Of a stretch of DNA of 64,000 bases, positions 35,901 to 48,822 are shown piece by piece (within the stretch, counting starts at the first letter, position 1; the number at the start of each line of letters is the position of its first letter). A model generated the notes under the pieces. That model searched no databases and was not told the origin of the DNA. It saw nothing but the letters and a program-made list of their open reading frames with translations. The position numbers were made by a program, and so were the translations under genes. The DNA is from Rhodamnia argentea (taxonomy: Eukaryota > Streptophyta > Magnoliopsida > Myrtales > Myrtaceae): NCBI RefSeq assembly GCF_020921035.1, contig NC_063155.1, positions 22,251,294 to 22,315,293 on the forward strand. Direction: 5' to 3'.

Positions 35901-38900
35901 GGCACAATGGAAGGGAAAAAATTCCTTCTACGATATGCTGATGGAGAGAGTAAGAAGAGACCACAAAGATGGTAGCAAAAATTTCAAACTAACCCATGGT
36001 TTTCAGGAGGAGTAGACCCAAAGAAATAACCAAAGGAATTGCTCGGTGGACTCTCCGATATCACTCCTACAGTGCTTGGAGCAGTACCATGATTTCTGAA
36101 GTTGCTGGAAAAAAATCGCTGCTTAAAGGATGCGTGTTGCTTAGAGGTACTCTTATTTTGCTTTCTGCGGGCATTACTAAGGCCAGATTCACCAGGACTG
36201 CTGGACGTAGCAAAATGTTCCCCCAGCTTGAAGTTTGATACTCCAGGGCCACATTTTCCAGACCCGTTTTCCAAACAGTCGTTCTTTCGACGATTGGATT
36301 GCTTTTTTTCCAGTTCCTGTTAGCAGTGAAAAAAACCATTATCCACAATGCAAACTTCAAGTGAGCGATGAAAGAATAAAATACAAGAATTACTCTCTAA
36401 CCTGCTCATAGAAGTAAAGACCCTCATCAATTGCAGAAGCAAGCTCCCTAGGGATTGACTTCGATTCATTGCCTCCAGTTTCATAACATTTGCCAATCCT
36501 GCCATTCTGCATTGTAGACAGAAAGGATTCAACTTCCAAATCCAGAGCACTGGACAAAGTTCTTGAGTGAATCATTATCAGATGGTGAAAACTCAGAGAG
36601 AGAAAAAAAGAGAGTTTCTTTTGAAAGACAGTTGTTTCTAGTGAAGTCGATGAACATTTCTCCCTATACGGGGAAAGAGAGAATGAAGAAAAATGTGACC
36701 TTTTTTTTTTCTTTGGATACATACTGCTTCCTATCACCACTATTTCTCGAAAAGTAACACACCGGACAAAATGGATAATGCTTTCAAGCACCAAACACAG
36801 TCTCAAACTCCTTAAAAACTGCAAACTGTCTAATGCTATTTTCTCTGTTATCAGCTGAAACCATAAGAGAGAGAGCATACGGACCTGTAATGAAAAAAAC
36901 AGCTATATTTTTTATTATTTGAAAATAAGAATACCATTAGTTTAGTTACAGTTAGAGACTGTAAATACAAGCTAATCTCTCTCAAATTTTCCTGAATCAG
37001 ACCTCAGCTAGGTGCTAGAAGAAACAAATGGAAGATGAATAAAGCAGCTTCCCAACCATAAGCTTACAACGGAGAGAAAGTTAGTAGAACGGGTTCTTTA
37101 CAAAAGTATACCCTCCTCGCACAAGGATGACAAATCGTCTCCAGCAGACAGCATCTGTTTGTGAACTAAAAGCACGTTTCTGCATGCAAAATTACTAGCA
37201 AAGGCAATGAAGAGCATTTTTAGTCCACTACTCCATACTTCCAGAAAAAGCATGCTTTAATAACGCAATTGTCCAAAACCACAGGAAACATAGATAAGTG
37301 ACTGAGGACTCCTTGACTCACCGATTAAAGAGCAATGCATGTGTTCTTTTTTTCGCTTAAACATTTCTTTCTGCTAAAAAAGCAGCAATACCTGTGTTAC
37401 TATCACTAGTCTCTGAACATCATGATCATAGCCAATGTCATCTTCTTCATCATCAACTCTGCGAAAACATAAGCTCAAACCAGAGAGAAAAAGTTAGAAC
37501 AAGAATCCATCACCCAAAAACATGGTGACAGAAGCAGAAGCAGTCCAAAAATGCCAAACAAAATGCCATACATAATATTTATCTGACAGAAATCTTGCAG
37601 AAATATAAGATTAAACAAACAGGAAATATCAGTAGTCAGCTGATTTAAGAAACGTTATCATGATATGGTTAACAAGTACTGGAACCAACACAGTTATTTC
37701 TTGTTTAACATAGAAATAAGCTTGAAAATTACAATTTTCAGATGGTGATAAGACATTGAAAGTGAACCATCTTAAGAATAGAGATAAAAGTTTATGTTTT
37801 TCAAGCTTATTTCTGCAGTTTCCAGTTTCCATAAACCAAATGGAGTTTCTAAAGTAAGTCCTTAATAAGTTTCCTGAGTTTTTATTTCCCAAGAGAAAAC
37901 TAAGACAAACTCAGCCATGGGTCCAATAAGAGAATAAAGATAAGAGGGGTGAAATAAATTTATTGACTAGCAAATCATCAGCAAAAGATATTAGCTACCA
38001 TTTCAAGGTTCCAGCTTTCCCTTTATAATTCCTTGTCACTTGTAACTATGGATGTTTTACTCACTGCACATAGTCCTCAAAAGAATCATCATAGTTAATA
38101 GGACTGTAGAATATGACCAAAATAAATAAATAAATAAGACTGTAGAAACATTGTTTTTGGTCGTCAAGGATATTGAGAAGATCACTAGAACCTTGGTGCT
38201 GCATCTTATGTTAGCCATTTAAAAAGTGCACCTACTTTTTCTAAAAGCTGATGTCACTTAGCATTAGTTCCTTCTCACATCTTTCAAAAAAATAAACATC
38301 TCCCCACATATTTGTGTCCTCATAATTAATGCATCAGTGCTCTTTTCATCGAAATGTATCACATAGTTTATCAATGCTCGAGATCCATTTTAGTTCCATT
38401 AACTTTTCCAAAAGCGGAATTTACATGATGACATCCCTAATGCCTAAAACCATTTCAGAAGACTGCCAACAATCCCATCTGTGGAAAACACACTTTTTTG
38501 GGCAAATACTATTTAGAACTGCATATGATAGGAGCAAGAAGAATAAAGCATGTGGCACCTTCTAATGAGAGAAAGGTCGTCTCTTTTCACAGTACTTTGC
38601 TCTAGCTCCAGCTCTTCATCAAGCATAAATGTGCTAGAGAAGTCATCAGACAAGTCAGAAGCATTAACGTTTCTAGACGTAACTGATGGCGCTTGGTTTC
38701 TCTGTCTCACATAATCGCCCAATGTTGTTGATTCTGTCTCCCGTACATCATCAGGAAAAGTAGTGCTAGTAGCATGGTTTAAGCACTTGACGGCTGATTG
38801 ACAAGTTTTTCCATTCAAATTACACTCCGCATCACAAGATGGATGTGTGGCACGGCTTCCCTGCAAGAGACTCTCTGCTTTATCCTCAGTAGCATCGCTA

Positions 38901-41900
38901 TCCACAAAAGAATCAACACCAAGTTGACTTTTAGGAGTCTCAGCTTTTGATGTAGATTCATTTCTCTTGCGAACCCACTTTGACCACTCATCTCGCTTTC
39001 TTATATTGTCACCCTGCATGTTCAATAATGGAAATTGGCCCATGAACTCTGAAAAAATGAAAGGGCATAAAGCTGGGATGACATGTCTTTTAGAACAACT
39101 GAAGAAGAAAGATCAAATCATGCATAACTGTTGGAAAGCCAATTTGAAAGCATTTGAAACTTTTCGTTAAAGTCGAACCAAAAGAAAAGGTTATCTAGCA
39201 AAAGAAACATTTCATAATCCTGTCAGCATGCATTTTTTCATCAAATATTGAACACCAAAATCAGACCTTTACTTCAATAGTGCTCGAACTTTGCAAAGCA
39301 TAGAGGATAAATTCTATGTTGGTGCACATTTTCTGTACCTGCAACCACAAATCAAAAAAGGAATAGCCTTTTGACTATTAAAGGTGTTTCATCTGAAAAT
39401 ATTAAGCAAAAACTAATGTGAATTATTTCGTAACAAGGACATAACCGATGCACATTGCACACGCATGCGATACAGCATTAATGTACCTTCCAAGCAAAAT
39501 AAAATAGCATTGTTGCATCAAAACATACCCTTCTGAAGTTAGCAATTTCGGATATTGAAACCCATCCTTGTTCATCCAGCAACTCAATTAGATAATTGTC
39601 ATTCTGCAAATTCTCATCACTGCAACAAGTAAAAGTCAACAATTACACAGCAGAAACATGTTCTGCAAGCAAGTAAACAATCATGCAACTGCGATGAACA
39701 TAAGATATTTTAATAGCATTTTCTGGATCAAGTCTGTCATGTCTTCCACAGCACATGGAGTGCACCCTCAAGTAAATTACTAAGGCAAACACGCAAAAAA
39801 GCAATGTCAAATGAGCATTAAGAAAATGAGAGCAAATTCCACACACTGCTGATTAAGTATTAATGATTTTTACGTACGCATGCTCTGACATGTGATAGAC
39901 ATTTTAATTTATTGGAGAGCACTACCAGCAGCATCCGCACTTAATTTTTGTGCACCTGATGGTAATGGGATGGATATTGCTCAGATTCGTCATAAGGGGA
40001 GGAAATCAATGATCCACCGACAGTGGCTTAATTTGCAAAAGTAATAAAGGAGCAATACCTGAAGTAATACTCAATTTGTTTAATAATGCTCGATTTCAAT
40101 GCCAGTGTTTCTGGGGGTAGTGTGCTAGCCCCTGGATTTACAGGATGTGAAACAAAGTGCGGAGGATAAGGTCCTCGAGGAGCAAAAGGAACATAGCATA
40201 TGGATGAAGGTCCTGTGACAGAGACAAATTATTTAATTCAAAGGTAATAAAACACCTGGCAAAAATATAATATCCGATGACCAAGCAATCTAAGAGAGCA
40301 GAATGAACAATATAAGGCAGATCGCAAATAGCAAGGAGATAAGAAGGACATCATTCCCCTATTAGGATTTTTCTTACCTTCATCTCTCATATCCTACAGT
40401 GAATATCATACTGCATAATTGAGAGGTCTAAACATATAAATCTTCTGATAATTTCGAGTTTTCCTCACTGAGTATGAGCAGACTTGCACTAATTAGAAGC
40501 CCTTGTTAGAGAAGAAGAAACTTTTCTTTTGGGAAGGATGGAATCTATCAACTGAACCATTGATTACCTTATGCTTCCAAAATGAGTGACGTAATCATCA
40601 AATTGAAATATGTGCTTTAATCTGGTGGCATATAAGGGAAAAAATAATAACAGCGCAACAGATCAAGCGCATGAATTTGCTTTGACATTCAAGAAAAGAA
40701 GAACAAAGAGGGCAAGAGTTAGTTTCAAGTTTCTAAGAAACTTAATATATACATCACTTGTGTCAACAAAATGAACGTTGGAGCTCGCTCTTCTTCTAGC
40801 TCATGTTTTTGGGATTATACATCTTGTATACATTGATAATGCACATATTCATATCCACTGAATTTGTCGTGAATTCACTAAGAAAATCCAGGTTGGAAAT
40901 GCAGGGTAAAAACCAGGTCTTGAAAGGTTCTTACTATTCCAAGCACCTCAAAGAAAACAAGAAAAGATGCAGCAACCTATTCCCAAATAAATTTCCAATT
41001 ATGGCTTCGGACGACATCTCAAATTTAGCGATATTTCAATTACATGTATCATTCATAAACTCCTTTTCTTCCGTCACTACAGTAGCTGATTACCTCTCAC
41101 AAAAAGGAGCTCCAGGTGCCAGATCACTAGCCAGTCAAAAAGTCCAAGATAAACTACTAGAACAGATTCAAGAACATCTATTGCCACAATGGAAAGGAAC
41201 AGGCCTAAATTCATACCTTTTCCTATGGAATAACTAGAATATTGCGGATAGACATGTAACACACCTAAACCATGCACCTTGACAAATAATTAAGACAGAA
41301 AAGGGAATAAATGCCAAACGTCCTTTTTGGGTTCTTTCTCTCAATGCTGAATAGATCATCTGATAATCCTTTGCCTTATGCGTGGAGGGACTGAACGATT
41401 ACTTAACAAATACAGCGAGTGTCTAGAATGACTTACTTTTTGCCCTTTTAAAAAAAAAAAAATTCTCGCGCTTACGCAGTTTGACCTCTTATTTAAACCC
41501 AGAACTTCCAAATCTTGACATGTAAATTTCGGATATGATCTATCCTTATATCTTTCAATTTGAAAAAAATCCTAACTTTTGGTAGGAAGACAAAACAAGT
41601 TCTTTTTATTTCTATGAATAAAAAGAAACTGGGATAAAGAAACCATGGTTGTATTCTCACCTGGGAAGCCTGGACCAACCATAAATCCAGGGGCTGGACC
41701 ATAGAATGGAGCCCTAAAATACGTTCTTGGTCCAACAACCTGTTGCACTGGAATGGTCTCTCCGGGCCCAAATGCTCGATGATTCCACGGTTGGGAAGTA
41801 CCACCAGACCGCTGCATATTAGGTCTTCTATTTGAAAAATTCACAGCACAAGCATTAGGATCTCCTTGTGGCAAAGGTTGACTTCTACTGGGATTAACGC

Positions 41901-43902
41901 CACTCGCAGCGGGAATGAAAGGCTGTCCAGGCATTTCACCTCCTGACTTCACCAAAGGAGTCTCAACGCTTGGAAAAGGTCCAGGACGCGGATGGCAAAC
42001 ATATCCCGGCATTCCCATATGGGGGACAGGAACCAAAGTATGATAAAAGGGGGGAGTAGGAGATTGACCATACTGTAATTGTACAGGGAAAGGAGGCCCA
42101 CCATTTGGGTTGCGCTTAGAACCTGATTTTTGATGACGTGGTGATGAATGCTTCTGTGAGTTAGAGTTTCCAGACCCTTGAGACTTAGACTGCATGAATG
42201 GTGAATGTAAAAGGAACAAAAAATGCAGCGTGTTATGAAATGAAGCTCCACCAAAACAAAGGAAAAGGCAACACTTAGCAATTACACAACAACAAAGTAC
42301 AGGATCTTTGAAGTACATTCAAGCATCAAAATTACTACATCCATCAGTTTTCCTGCATATACCGGATGCATGTACTTCTTTGAATAATAGTTCTAAAAAC
42401 TTTGGACTTCTCAAGCCATTAGTAATAAAACATTCACACTTTAGCATCAGATCAAATTCAAATGTTCAAACCCAAAAGGATAGAAACAACAGAAGAAGTA
42501 TTCTTAATGCAAAACCAACAAAGGTCTGTACTGTTAATGTTTTAAGTGCCAAGAAAGACGTCATTGGTCATTATTACTGAAACCACTGAGAACTAGCAAT
42601 TTATCACAGGGGTTAATGACAATCTGCAAACCAAAAGAAATGAACACCTTATTTGTCGATCATTTTGGTTCAGCAATCTTGATAAAGTGATACCCATTAA
42701 ACAGGTCAATTTTCTCATAATTATTCCAAATAAGACAACGTATGATCCATGCACATGAATGGCATGGTACACATGAGCTTATCTGTTCATTACCACTTTA
42801 CACTCGTCTAAATCTGCTTATATCCACTATGTTACATGCCAGATAATAGCAACGCCAGCTGCAATTCTTTGACTCTTTCCATTCTAAGTTTCTTCACCTA
42901 TCAAGGTAACTCAAATACTGGATCTCAAGTTGACATAATGACAGATGCCTCTGCATGTCGCAAGAGAGGACGCAAACAGAAACAACTATTCTACAACACG
43001 CAGTACTCCAAAACTGCGAGCAGCAGGTTTTGATACTGTCTATTTACTTCAGAGAAATTGGTAAGCATAAAAGGAAAAGAGGAAATCACGAACACTTCTG
43101 CTATGCCAAACTCACTCCTATGTCCCAACTCCTAAGCAGCACACTAAAACTTGTACTAGTTATTAAAATTACAATGCCCTTACTAATTGGACATTCCACC
43201 GGTAAAGCCTCCTTGATAAACCCATGCTAAGATAGAAAATAATGATAAAAACTGAAGGCTTTGTGAGAACGAAATTAGGTAGCACAGAAAGACATAGTCT
43301 GGAACATCCAGTCAAAATCATCATTGAGAACATATTTCAAGCCATCCCTCGTAAAGAACTTAAGATTGAGTGTGGTTCCATGTCTTCGCGTTTTAAGGCT
43401 AATCTGCTCCTATAATGGCTTCACTTGTCAGAACGCGTGTGCAAATCAAGAGCGAATATGCTCCTGAATAAAATTCCGATGCAACGAGCAACTCCTAAAA
43501 CGCCACGTCAAAATGACACTACTATCAATACCGATCATCACAGCTCAAAACCAAAACGCCGATCAAGCATAGCCAGGGAGCTTAATCTACACGATCAGAC
43601 AGAAGCTAAACCTGATGAGCAGCTTGTGTGGGAGCTCCTTTGCCAGAAGCAACCGAAGCGGGAGGCTTTTCCGGAGATTCCACACTCTTCGTCCACGCCG
43701 GAGCATTGCCAAGAGCAGGCCAAGACTCCGCGCCCATCACCGGCGCGTCCGCAGGGGTCCCATCGGCCGCCGGCGCCGCCGGCGCCGGAGTCTTCCACGG
43801 CGACTTCGGCCCGCCGAGCTCCTTCTGCTCGTCGACGCTCTCGTTCTCGGCCGTCACCATCGCCTCCGATCTCGCCAGAAGCCGCGGAAGCCCCTCAATC
43901 AT
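32910..43902 (-). CDS. LARP1: La-related protein 1 (LARP1), 14 exons, 895 aa
   Basis: RNA-binding protein of the LARP1 family, which acts in cytoplasmic mRNA translation control and decay (in plants, heat-induced decay with XRN4). Exons, minus strand: 43902-43612, 42189-41661, 40212-40059, 39619-39529, 39338-39267, 39013-38559, 37458-37392, 36506-36402, 36316-35994, 35820-35677, 35608-35545, 34838-34693, 34326-34222, 33051-32910. All are GT-AG and the frame holds. The N-terminus carries SPWKTP and ESWPAL; a Pro/Gly-rich linker spans 98-290; the La motif lies at about 302-380 ([18 protein letters not shown], then [10 protein letters not shown]); an acidic/serine linker follows; the C-terminal DM15 repeats lie at about 735-880 ([11 protein letters not shown], then [10 protein letters not shown]). 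The first ATG is 43902; an ATG at 43860 (MVTAENE) resembles relatives better and would give 881 aa. Exons are scattered over 11 kb of intron. Confidence 0.93.
35054..35091 (-). mobile_element. Micro-insertion in LARP1 intron 11, 16-bp target duplication
   Basis: A 38-bp segment of poly(T) plus GGTAAGGAGAGAAGGTGCAC and a few more bases sits between perfect copies of GGAAGCCATAAATGTT (35038-35053 and 35092-35107). On the minus strand it reads as a 26-bp leader ending TTACC followed by poly(A), like the last bases of a SINE or LINE. It is the longest member of the set. It lies in the LARP1 intron 34839-35544 and in the same orientation as the gene. Confidence 0.8.
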
Positions 43903-44912
43903 CCAACCAAAACTGATAATGCGGGATCAGCGTTCGCTCTAGCAGCAGCAAGCCAGCGAGCGGCCGGAGGGCCCTTACGAGTCTCTGTAAGCGAATCCTC
44001 CTCCGACGATCATATCGTGCGCTTGCCTCAGCTGATGATCACTAGCACGAGAGGACCAAGCTTCGCGAGGCCTAGCTTGAAGCAGCGAGAGAGAGAGAGA
44101 GAGAGAGAGTGGAAGTGCGTGCGATGCGTGCGCGTGACGGAGACTAGGGTTGAAGACGGTGAGAGACAGAGAGTGCGAGGGTTTCTGAGACAAGATTGAC
44201 AGCAGCGGACACAGTGTGGAAACTGTTGATGGATTCAGAAGCACTTCCGCTCTCGTGAGTTTTCGTGTGTTCGCCTCGGGGCTTGTCGTTGTCGCTCATT
44301 TTTTTGACTGTCTCCAGATAGGGGCGTCCGACTCTGTTTGCGTTGGACACCGCTGGCGAGTGAGGAGACCGGAGTGGAAGTAGCCAAAACCAGTGTGCTC
44401 TTGGGAAAATAATAATGCGAAACCTTCTATTGGTCGGTGTGCGATGCATAAACCCTAGGACGAGCGACAGTTGGGTTTACAAGATGGGCCCTAAGGCCCA
44501 AAGCACCTCGGAGAATAAAGCAGCCAGAAGCTAGAAAGGAAATATTTAGGTATAAATTATTAATTTTTTTATCAACTAATTAATTTCAGCGATTTGAGTG
44601 ATTTTTTTTTTTTAAATTAAAACTATTTATTTTTCGCGTGAAACAAAAGAAGTGGAGGAGGATGAATCTATTATGGCCAGATTGCCTTGGACTAAGCCCA
44701 GAACTCTCTCAAGTGTAGGCCCAAACGATACTCGATTCGGCCCACGATTCGAGCATCGTCACGTCAACTTCGCTTGACGCTGGACTTCTCCTTGCTCGTT
44801 TCTCACAGTTCGCTTCTGTTCTCGCCGTCCGGAAGTACGCGAACTCAGTCCGGAGTTCTCCTCGGCCGAAGCAAAACCCTTAAGACCTATTAAAGCTGAT
44901 TCGTAACATTCA
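43903..44912. promoter_or_regulatory. Shared upstream region of divergent LARP1 and UBA2 genes
   Basis: About 1 kb separates the two start codons, which face away from each other. It includes the leaders of both genes, a (GA)n tract at 44087-44109 in the LARP1 leader or promoter side, and no clear TATA box for either. This could be a bidirectional promoter; that is inference from layout only. Confidence 0.5.
44087..44109. repeat. (GA)n microsatellite upstream of LARP1
   Basis: About 11 GA units; pyrimidine-rich (CT)n on the LARP1 strand, as is common in plant 5' UTRs. Confidence 0.9.
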
Positions 44913-46259
44913 ATGGCGAAGAAGAGGAAAACCATAGAACCCGAGCCCCAGCCACCTCCTCCGAAGGAAGTATCCGAAGAAGAAGAAGAGGACGAGGATG
45001 AAGACGAAGACGAAGAAGAGGGCGAGTCCGCCTCGGAAGAACAAGAAGACGAAGAAGAGTCGGAATCGGAATCCTCAGAAGACGAAGACGAGGCGTCGAA
45101 GCGAGAAACCATTAAGCAACTCCTCGAACCATTCACCAAGGACCAGCTCATCACCGTCCTCTTAGAAGCCTCCGCTAACAACCCTTCTCTGGTCTCTCAG
45201 CTCGTCAAATCGACTGAATCGGACCCCGTTCACCGCAAAATCTTCGTCCACGGCCTTGCCTGGGACGCCACGGACGAGACCCTGACCTCCGCGTTCAAGC
45301 CGTTCGGCCCAATCGAAGAATGCAAGGCCGTCACTGATAAGGCCACCGACCGGTGCAAGGGTTACGGTTTCGTCCTCTTCAAGACCCGCGCTGCAACGCA
45401 AAAGGCCCTCAAGGAGCCGCAGAAGAAGATCGGCAACCGCATGGCCTCGTGCCAGCTCGCGGCCGCCGGTCCCCCATCGGCCGCCCCAGTTTCGGCGAAC
45501 GCGAGCTCACGGAAGATGTACATTGCAAACGTCGCGCCGCAGGTCAGCCCGGAGAAGCTGCGGGCCTTCTTCGCGAAGTTCGGGGAGATTGATGATGGAC
45601 CTTTGGGTATGGATAGAGTGACGGGTAAGTTTAGGGGTTTTGCTATAATTGTGTACAAGAGCCTAGAAGGTATCAATAAGGCGTTGCAAGAGCCTGTCAA
45701 GGATTTTGAAGGCATGAAATTAGAGTGTTCTCCTTTCGTGGAAGGGCGAAATTCCAAAACCGTCAAGAAGGCTGCACCGGCAGCAGCAGCCATGGGGGGC
45801 GGTGCAGTTGGTATTGGGGGTGCTTCAACGACCCTGAACAATGTCGGATTTCAGAATTTTCCAGTTGGATTAAATCAGGGATTAGTTGGTCAGAATTATC
45901 ACCCAGCGGTGGCTCTTTTGGGGCAGAATGCAGGTTTGGGTTTATTGAATCCTTTGTTGGGATTTGGTGGGGGCTCCTTAAACCAGGTGGTCATGAACCC
46001 GTCATTCCCCGGTGCCATTTCGGCGCCTTTGAACAGAAACTCGGGCGCTTCAATGGGATTGAATGCTGGTTTTGGCGTGCAACAGGACATTAATACCATA
46101 AGCCCGAGTGTGATCAATGCATATAATTCTCAGGCTGCTTTGCCAGGGTTTGGTGCTTATCAAAACTCCCTGTTGGGTCAGACATCTGCTTCTGGGGTAT
46201 CATCAGTAGGGAGAGGACAACCTGGTGCCGGATCTGCTGGGTCGAATTTAGGGCGCTAG
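44913..46259 (+). CDS. UBA2: UBA2-type RNA-binding protein with two RRMs, 448 aa
   Basis: Nuclear RNA-binding protein similar to UBP1-associated protein 2, implicated in mRNA stabilisation and in abscisic-acid and wound responses (family knowledge). One uninterrupted coding exon. Seen: a basic start (AKKRK), a long acidic tract (21-60, mostly Glu, Asp and Ser), a helical segment LLEPFTKDQLITVLLEA (70-86), RRM1 at about 108-185 (RNP2 KIFVHGLAW, RNP1 KGYGFVLF), RRM2 at about 200-278 (RNP2 KMYIANVAP, RNP1 KFRGFAIIVY), then a Gly/Asn/Leu-rich low-complexity tail to the end. The stop TAG is followed directly by GTAGGT, a good splice donor. The length is slightly short of the roughly 470-480 aa known for relatives. 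UBA2A and UBA2B types cannot be separated by eye. Confidence 0.93.
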   Translation: MAKKRKTIEPEPQPPPPKEVSEEEEEDEDEDEDEEEGESASEEQEDEEESESESSEDEDEASKRETIKQLLEPFTKDQLITVLLEASANNPSLVSQLVKSTESDPVHRKIFVHGLAWDATDETLTSAFKPFGPIEECKAVTDKATDRCKGYGFVLFKTRAATQKALKEPQKKIGNRMASCQLAAAGPPSAAPVSANASSRKMYIANVAPQVSPEKLRAFFAKFGEIDDGPLGMDRVTGKFRGFAIIVYKSLEGINKALQEPVKDFEGMKLECSPFVEGRNSKTVKKAAPAAAAMGGGAVGIGGASTTLNNVGFQNFPVGLNQGLVGQNYHPAVALLGQNAGLGLLNPLLGFGGGSLNQVVMNPSFPGAISAPLNRNSGASMGLNAGFGVQQDINTISPSVINAYNSQAALPGFGAYQNSLLGQTSASGVSSVGRGQPGAGSAGSNLGR

Positions 46260-48822
46260 GTAGGTGATTGATTTCGTAATTTGGTTTTGAACGTTGTTTT
46301 ATTGTGGTTCTTTGCCTGTGATTTGCTTTGTAATCTTTGTTCCTTTGATGCGTTGAAACAGAGGATATTTGTTATTTGTTTGTCATATGTGCTTGAGAAG
46401 TTGAGATATTTATCTACCATTTGTCCTTGTGGGCACGGAGTGCTCACTGCTCAATGTGCAAGAAATTAGAATGCGGTTGGACTTGACTTGGGTGGCATAT
46501 ATAACTTAATGTGGTAATTCGCATTTTAGAATCGGTGGCGGAATGCAAACAGTAGTATTGTGATTCATTATGAAGTCTTGAGAGCATTACACAAGCAGCC
46601 ATGCAATGCTGGAGCTACTTCTAATAATCTCACGGACCTTTCAGAATTTACTATCAAATGACTCTTCAACAAATGAAAAGTTAATGTAATACATTCTCTA
46701 TTTGACACACGGCGTGTCACGTTGGCCTTCCGTCAAATGTTTGATAGGTGGTTAATGGATCATGAATCCAAGTTATGCAAGAATAACCTGGTAAAAGATT
46801 TTCAAAAGTATAGTGGCCTTTTTCAAAGTAATCATGAAAGTATTGCATGTGATTTTAAACTTCTGATCAATTCTCGTTGAAGAAAGCCTTTATGTCACAA
46901 TTTTATAGAAGAGAGTTTCTGGCCATTTGTTGAAGTCATGAAATGAGGGTTGAAATTTGAAATGACGGTTTGAGATCCAGTAATTTGAGAAAATTCATCA
47001 TCTTAGCTGTGGACGTCATATTCCCATAAGAAATCTTCCCTTATGAAGGACTTAATTTACTATTAGCAAGTTCTAGATTTCAAGTCTTTCCTTTGAATAA
47101 GAAGCTCAGTAGAGAGATCGGTTACCAATTCTCTAAGTGACAGATATTGCTAATTAGATGGAAGTATAAGAGTAACACTGTTGTCCTGTTTCCAAGTGGC
47201 TGTCTAGGGCAAAAAAAATGGCGATGGAGACTCTCTTCTTTTTTCATTTTGTTGTATTAAGTGGCGTTGGAGACTTTTAGTACTGCAAGTTTTGTAAGGG
47301 CTAGAAATGTTAAGGCATGATAGGTCTAGGCTCTTGTGCACCCCGGCAAATATACAGTTGGGAACTGTAATTGAACTGATGATAGTAACATAATAGCCTA
47401 AATACAGAAGTTACTTGAGAGTAGAAAGTTATACTGAGTTTACGGAGTAGCTTCAAGCAATATCCTCGGAGCTGTATCAGAAATTTAAGTGAGATTGTCC
47501 TTCTGCATCGGGAGAGCAATCATGTATATAATTGCCTTTATGTTGATTACAAATCTAGGTTTTGCACATGGCGAGCGACATGATACTTCTTTCATGGGTT
47601 TGGGGTGGTTATGAGTCTGCAGGTCTTAATTTTAGACCAGGAAAGTCCATTAGCTGCTATTTAGATTCTTTTAGCTCTAACGGTTAGAATGAATGGTGTC
47701 TGACATCTTTCGGACAAGAGCCTAGATTACAAATTCACGATGAATGTTGTGATTCAATTTGGATGCTAAGGCATGTAAATAACAACTATTGAGCAGCTTG
47801 TTCAAAGTCGGTTCTCCCCTTTCTTGCTTTTTTCGGGATTTTTAGTAACCCTATGGTCCTTTACTAATTCACTTCAACTCGAACAAGTCTGCCTTTGTGA
47901 TTGCAGTGGTCGAAAGGATTTGTCGGTCAATGGACCTTCGCAACTGCAATGCTGTCTCAAAAACCAACCAAGGAGGAGCCCTCTCAAGATGCTCACAAAA
48001 TCGTTCTGTACATTGATGCGACGATGCTGATTCTAGTCCGAGGTGGAGATGCGTTGATGGTGACTTATTTAACTTGTTGAATTCGAAGTGTAGACCAACA
48101 ATCGGGGAGCTGTTCATTGTGAGAAACCTACTTGATTCTCATTACTACCCATTGGGATGCACACTCTCTCAAAAGAAACATGTAAAGACATCCGTAGATA
48201 TCGAGCTATTTATAGTGCACTGAAATAGCGATTTCGGATGAAAATTGATTGGGAGAAGTACATTGGAATTTCGCGCAAAATTTAGAAATAAATTAGTAAA
48301 ATTGAAAAGTTTAGGATTGAGAATGGTAGATTTAGGATTAATTGGCTGACTATGAATCAAGTTTTCATGTGTATTCAGATCATAGCATGAAATATATTTA
48401 AAAATTATGGACTCAGCTTGTCATTTAGCACCTCAAAAAGTCGTGCATTTTTCTATCGAGCCCATCCCAGCAATGGTGAACGAAAATGAATGACTAAAAC
48501 GACACGGCGTACGCTAATAACTAGCCAATTGATCTCACAAATGTTGTCTCTTCTTCTCGTATCTCTAGGAATAAAAAAGGCGGAAAAAATCGGCACGAGA
48601 AATGCAAGAAAGGCGGCCCGCGAAACGCCAAGGAGGATTCGGGCTGGTAATGTCGCATTCCAAGTTTGACGAATACGATCAGTGAAAGCTCCATTCTTGT
48701 AGTCGCTCGACCTCGCTCTCCGCTATTAATGTTCAGCTCGTCTTCTTCGACTTCGTTTCGAGAGAGAGAGAGGGAGGGAACGCGCGTCTCTGCTCTCGAA
48801 TCAAGCTCTTGCTGATTCAGCC
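46260..48822 (+). other. UBA2 3' region and ZIF-like promoter region
   Basis: Starts with a donor-like GTAGGT touching the UBA2 stop codon. A possible acceptor TTGTGATTGCAG ends at 47906, so part of this stretch may be an intron in the UBA2 3' UTR. From about 48500 the sequence becomes GC-richer and holds the promoter and GA-rich leader of the next gene. No other gene recognised. Confidence 0.45.

Noticed and set aside
43425..43942. Plus-strand frames over the first LARP1 exon
   Set aside because: Shadows of the minus-strand LARP1 coding exon, which has the conserved SPWKTP and ESWPAL segments.
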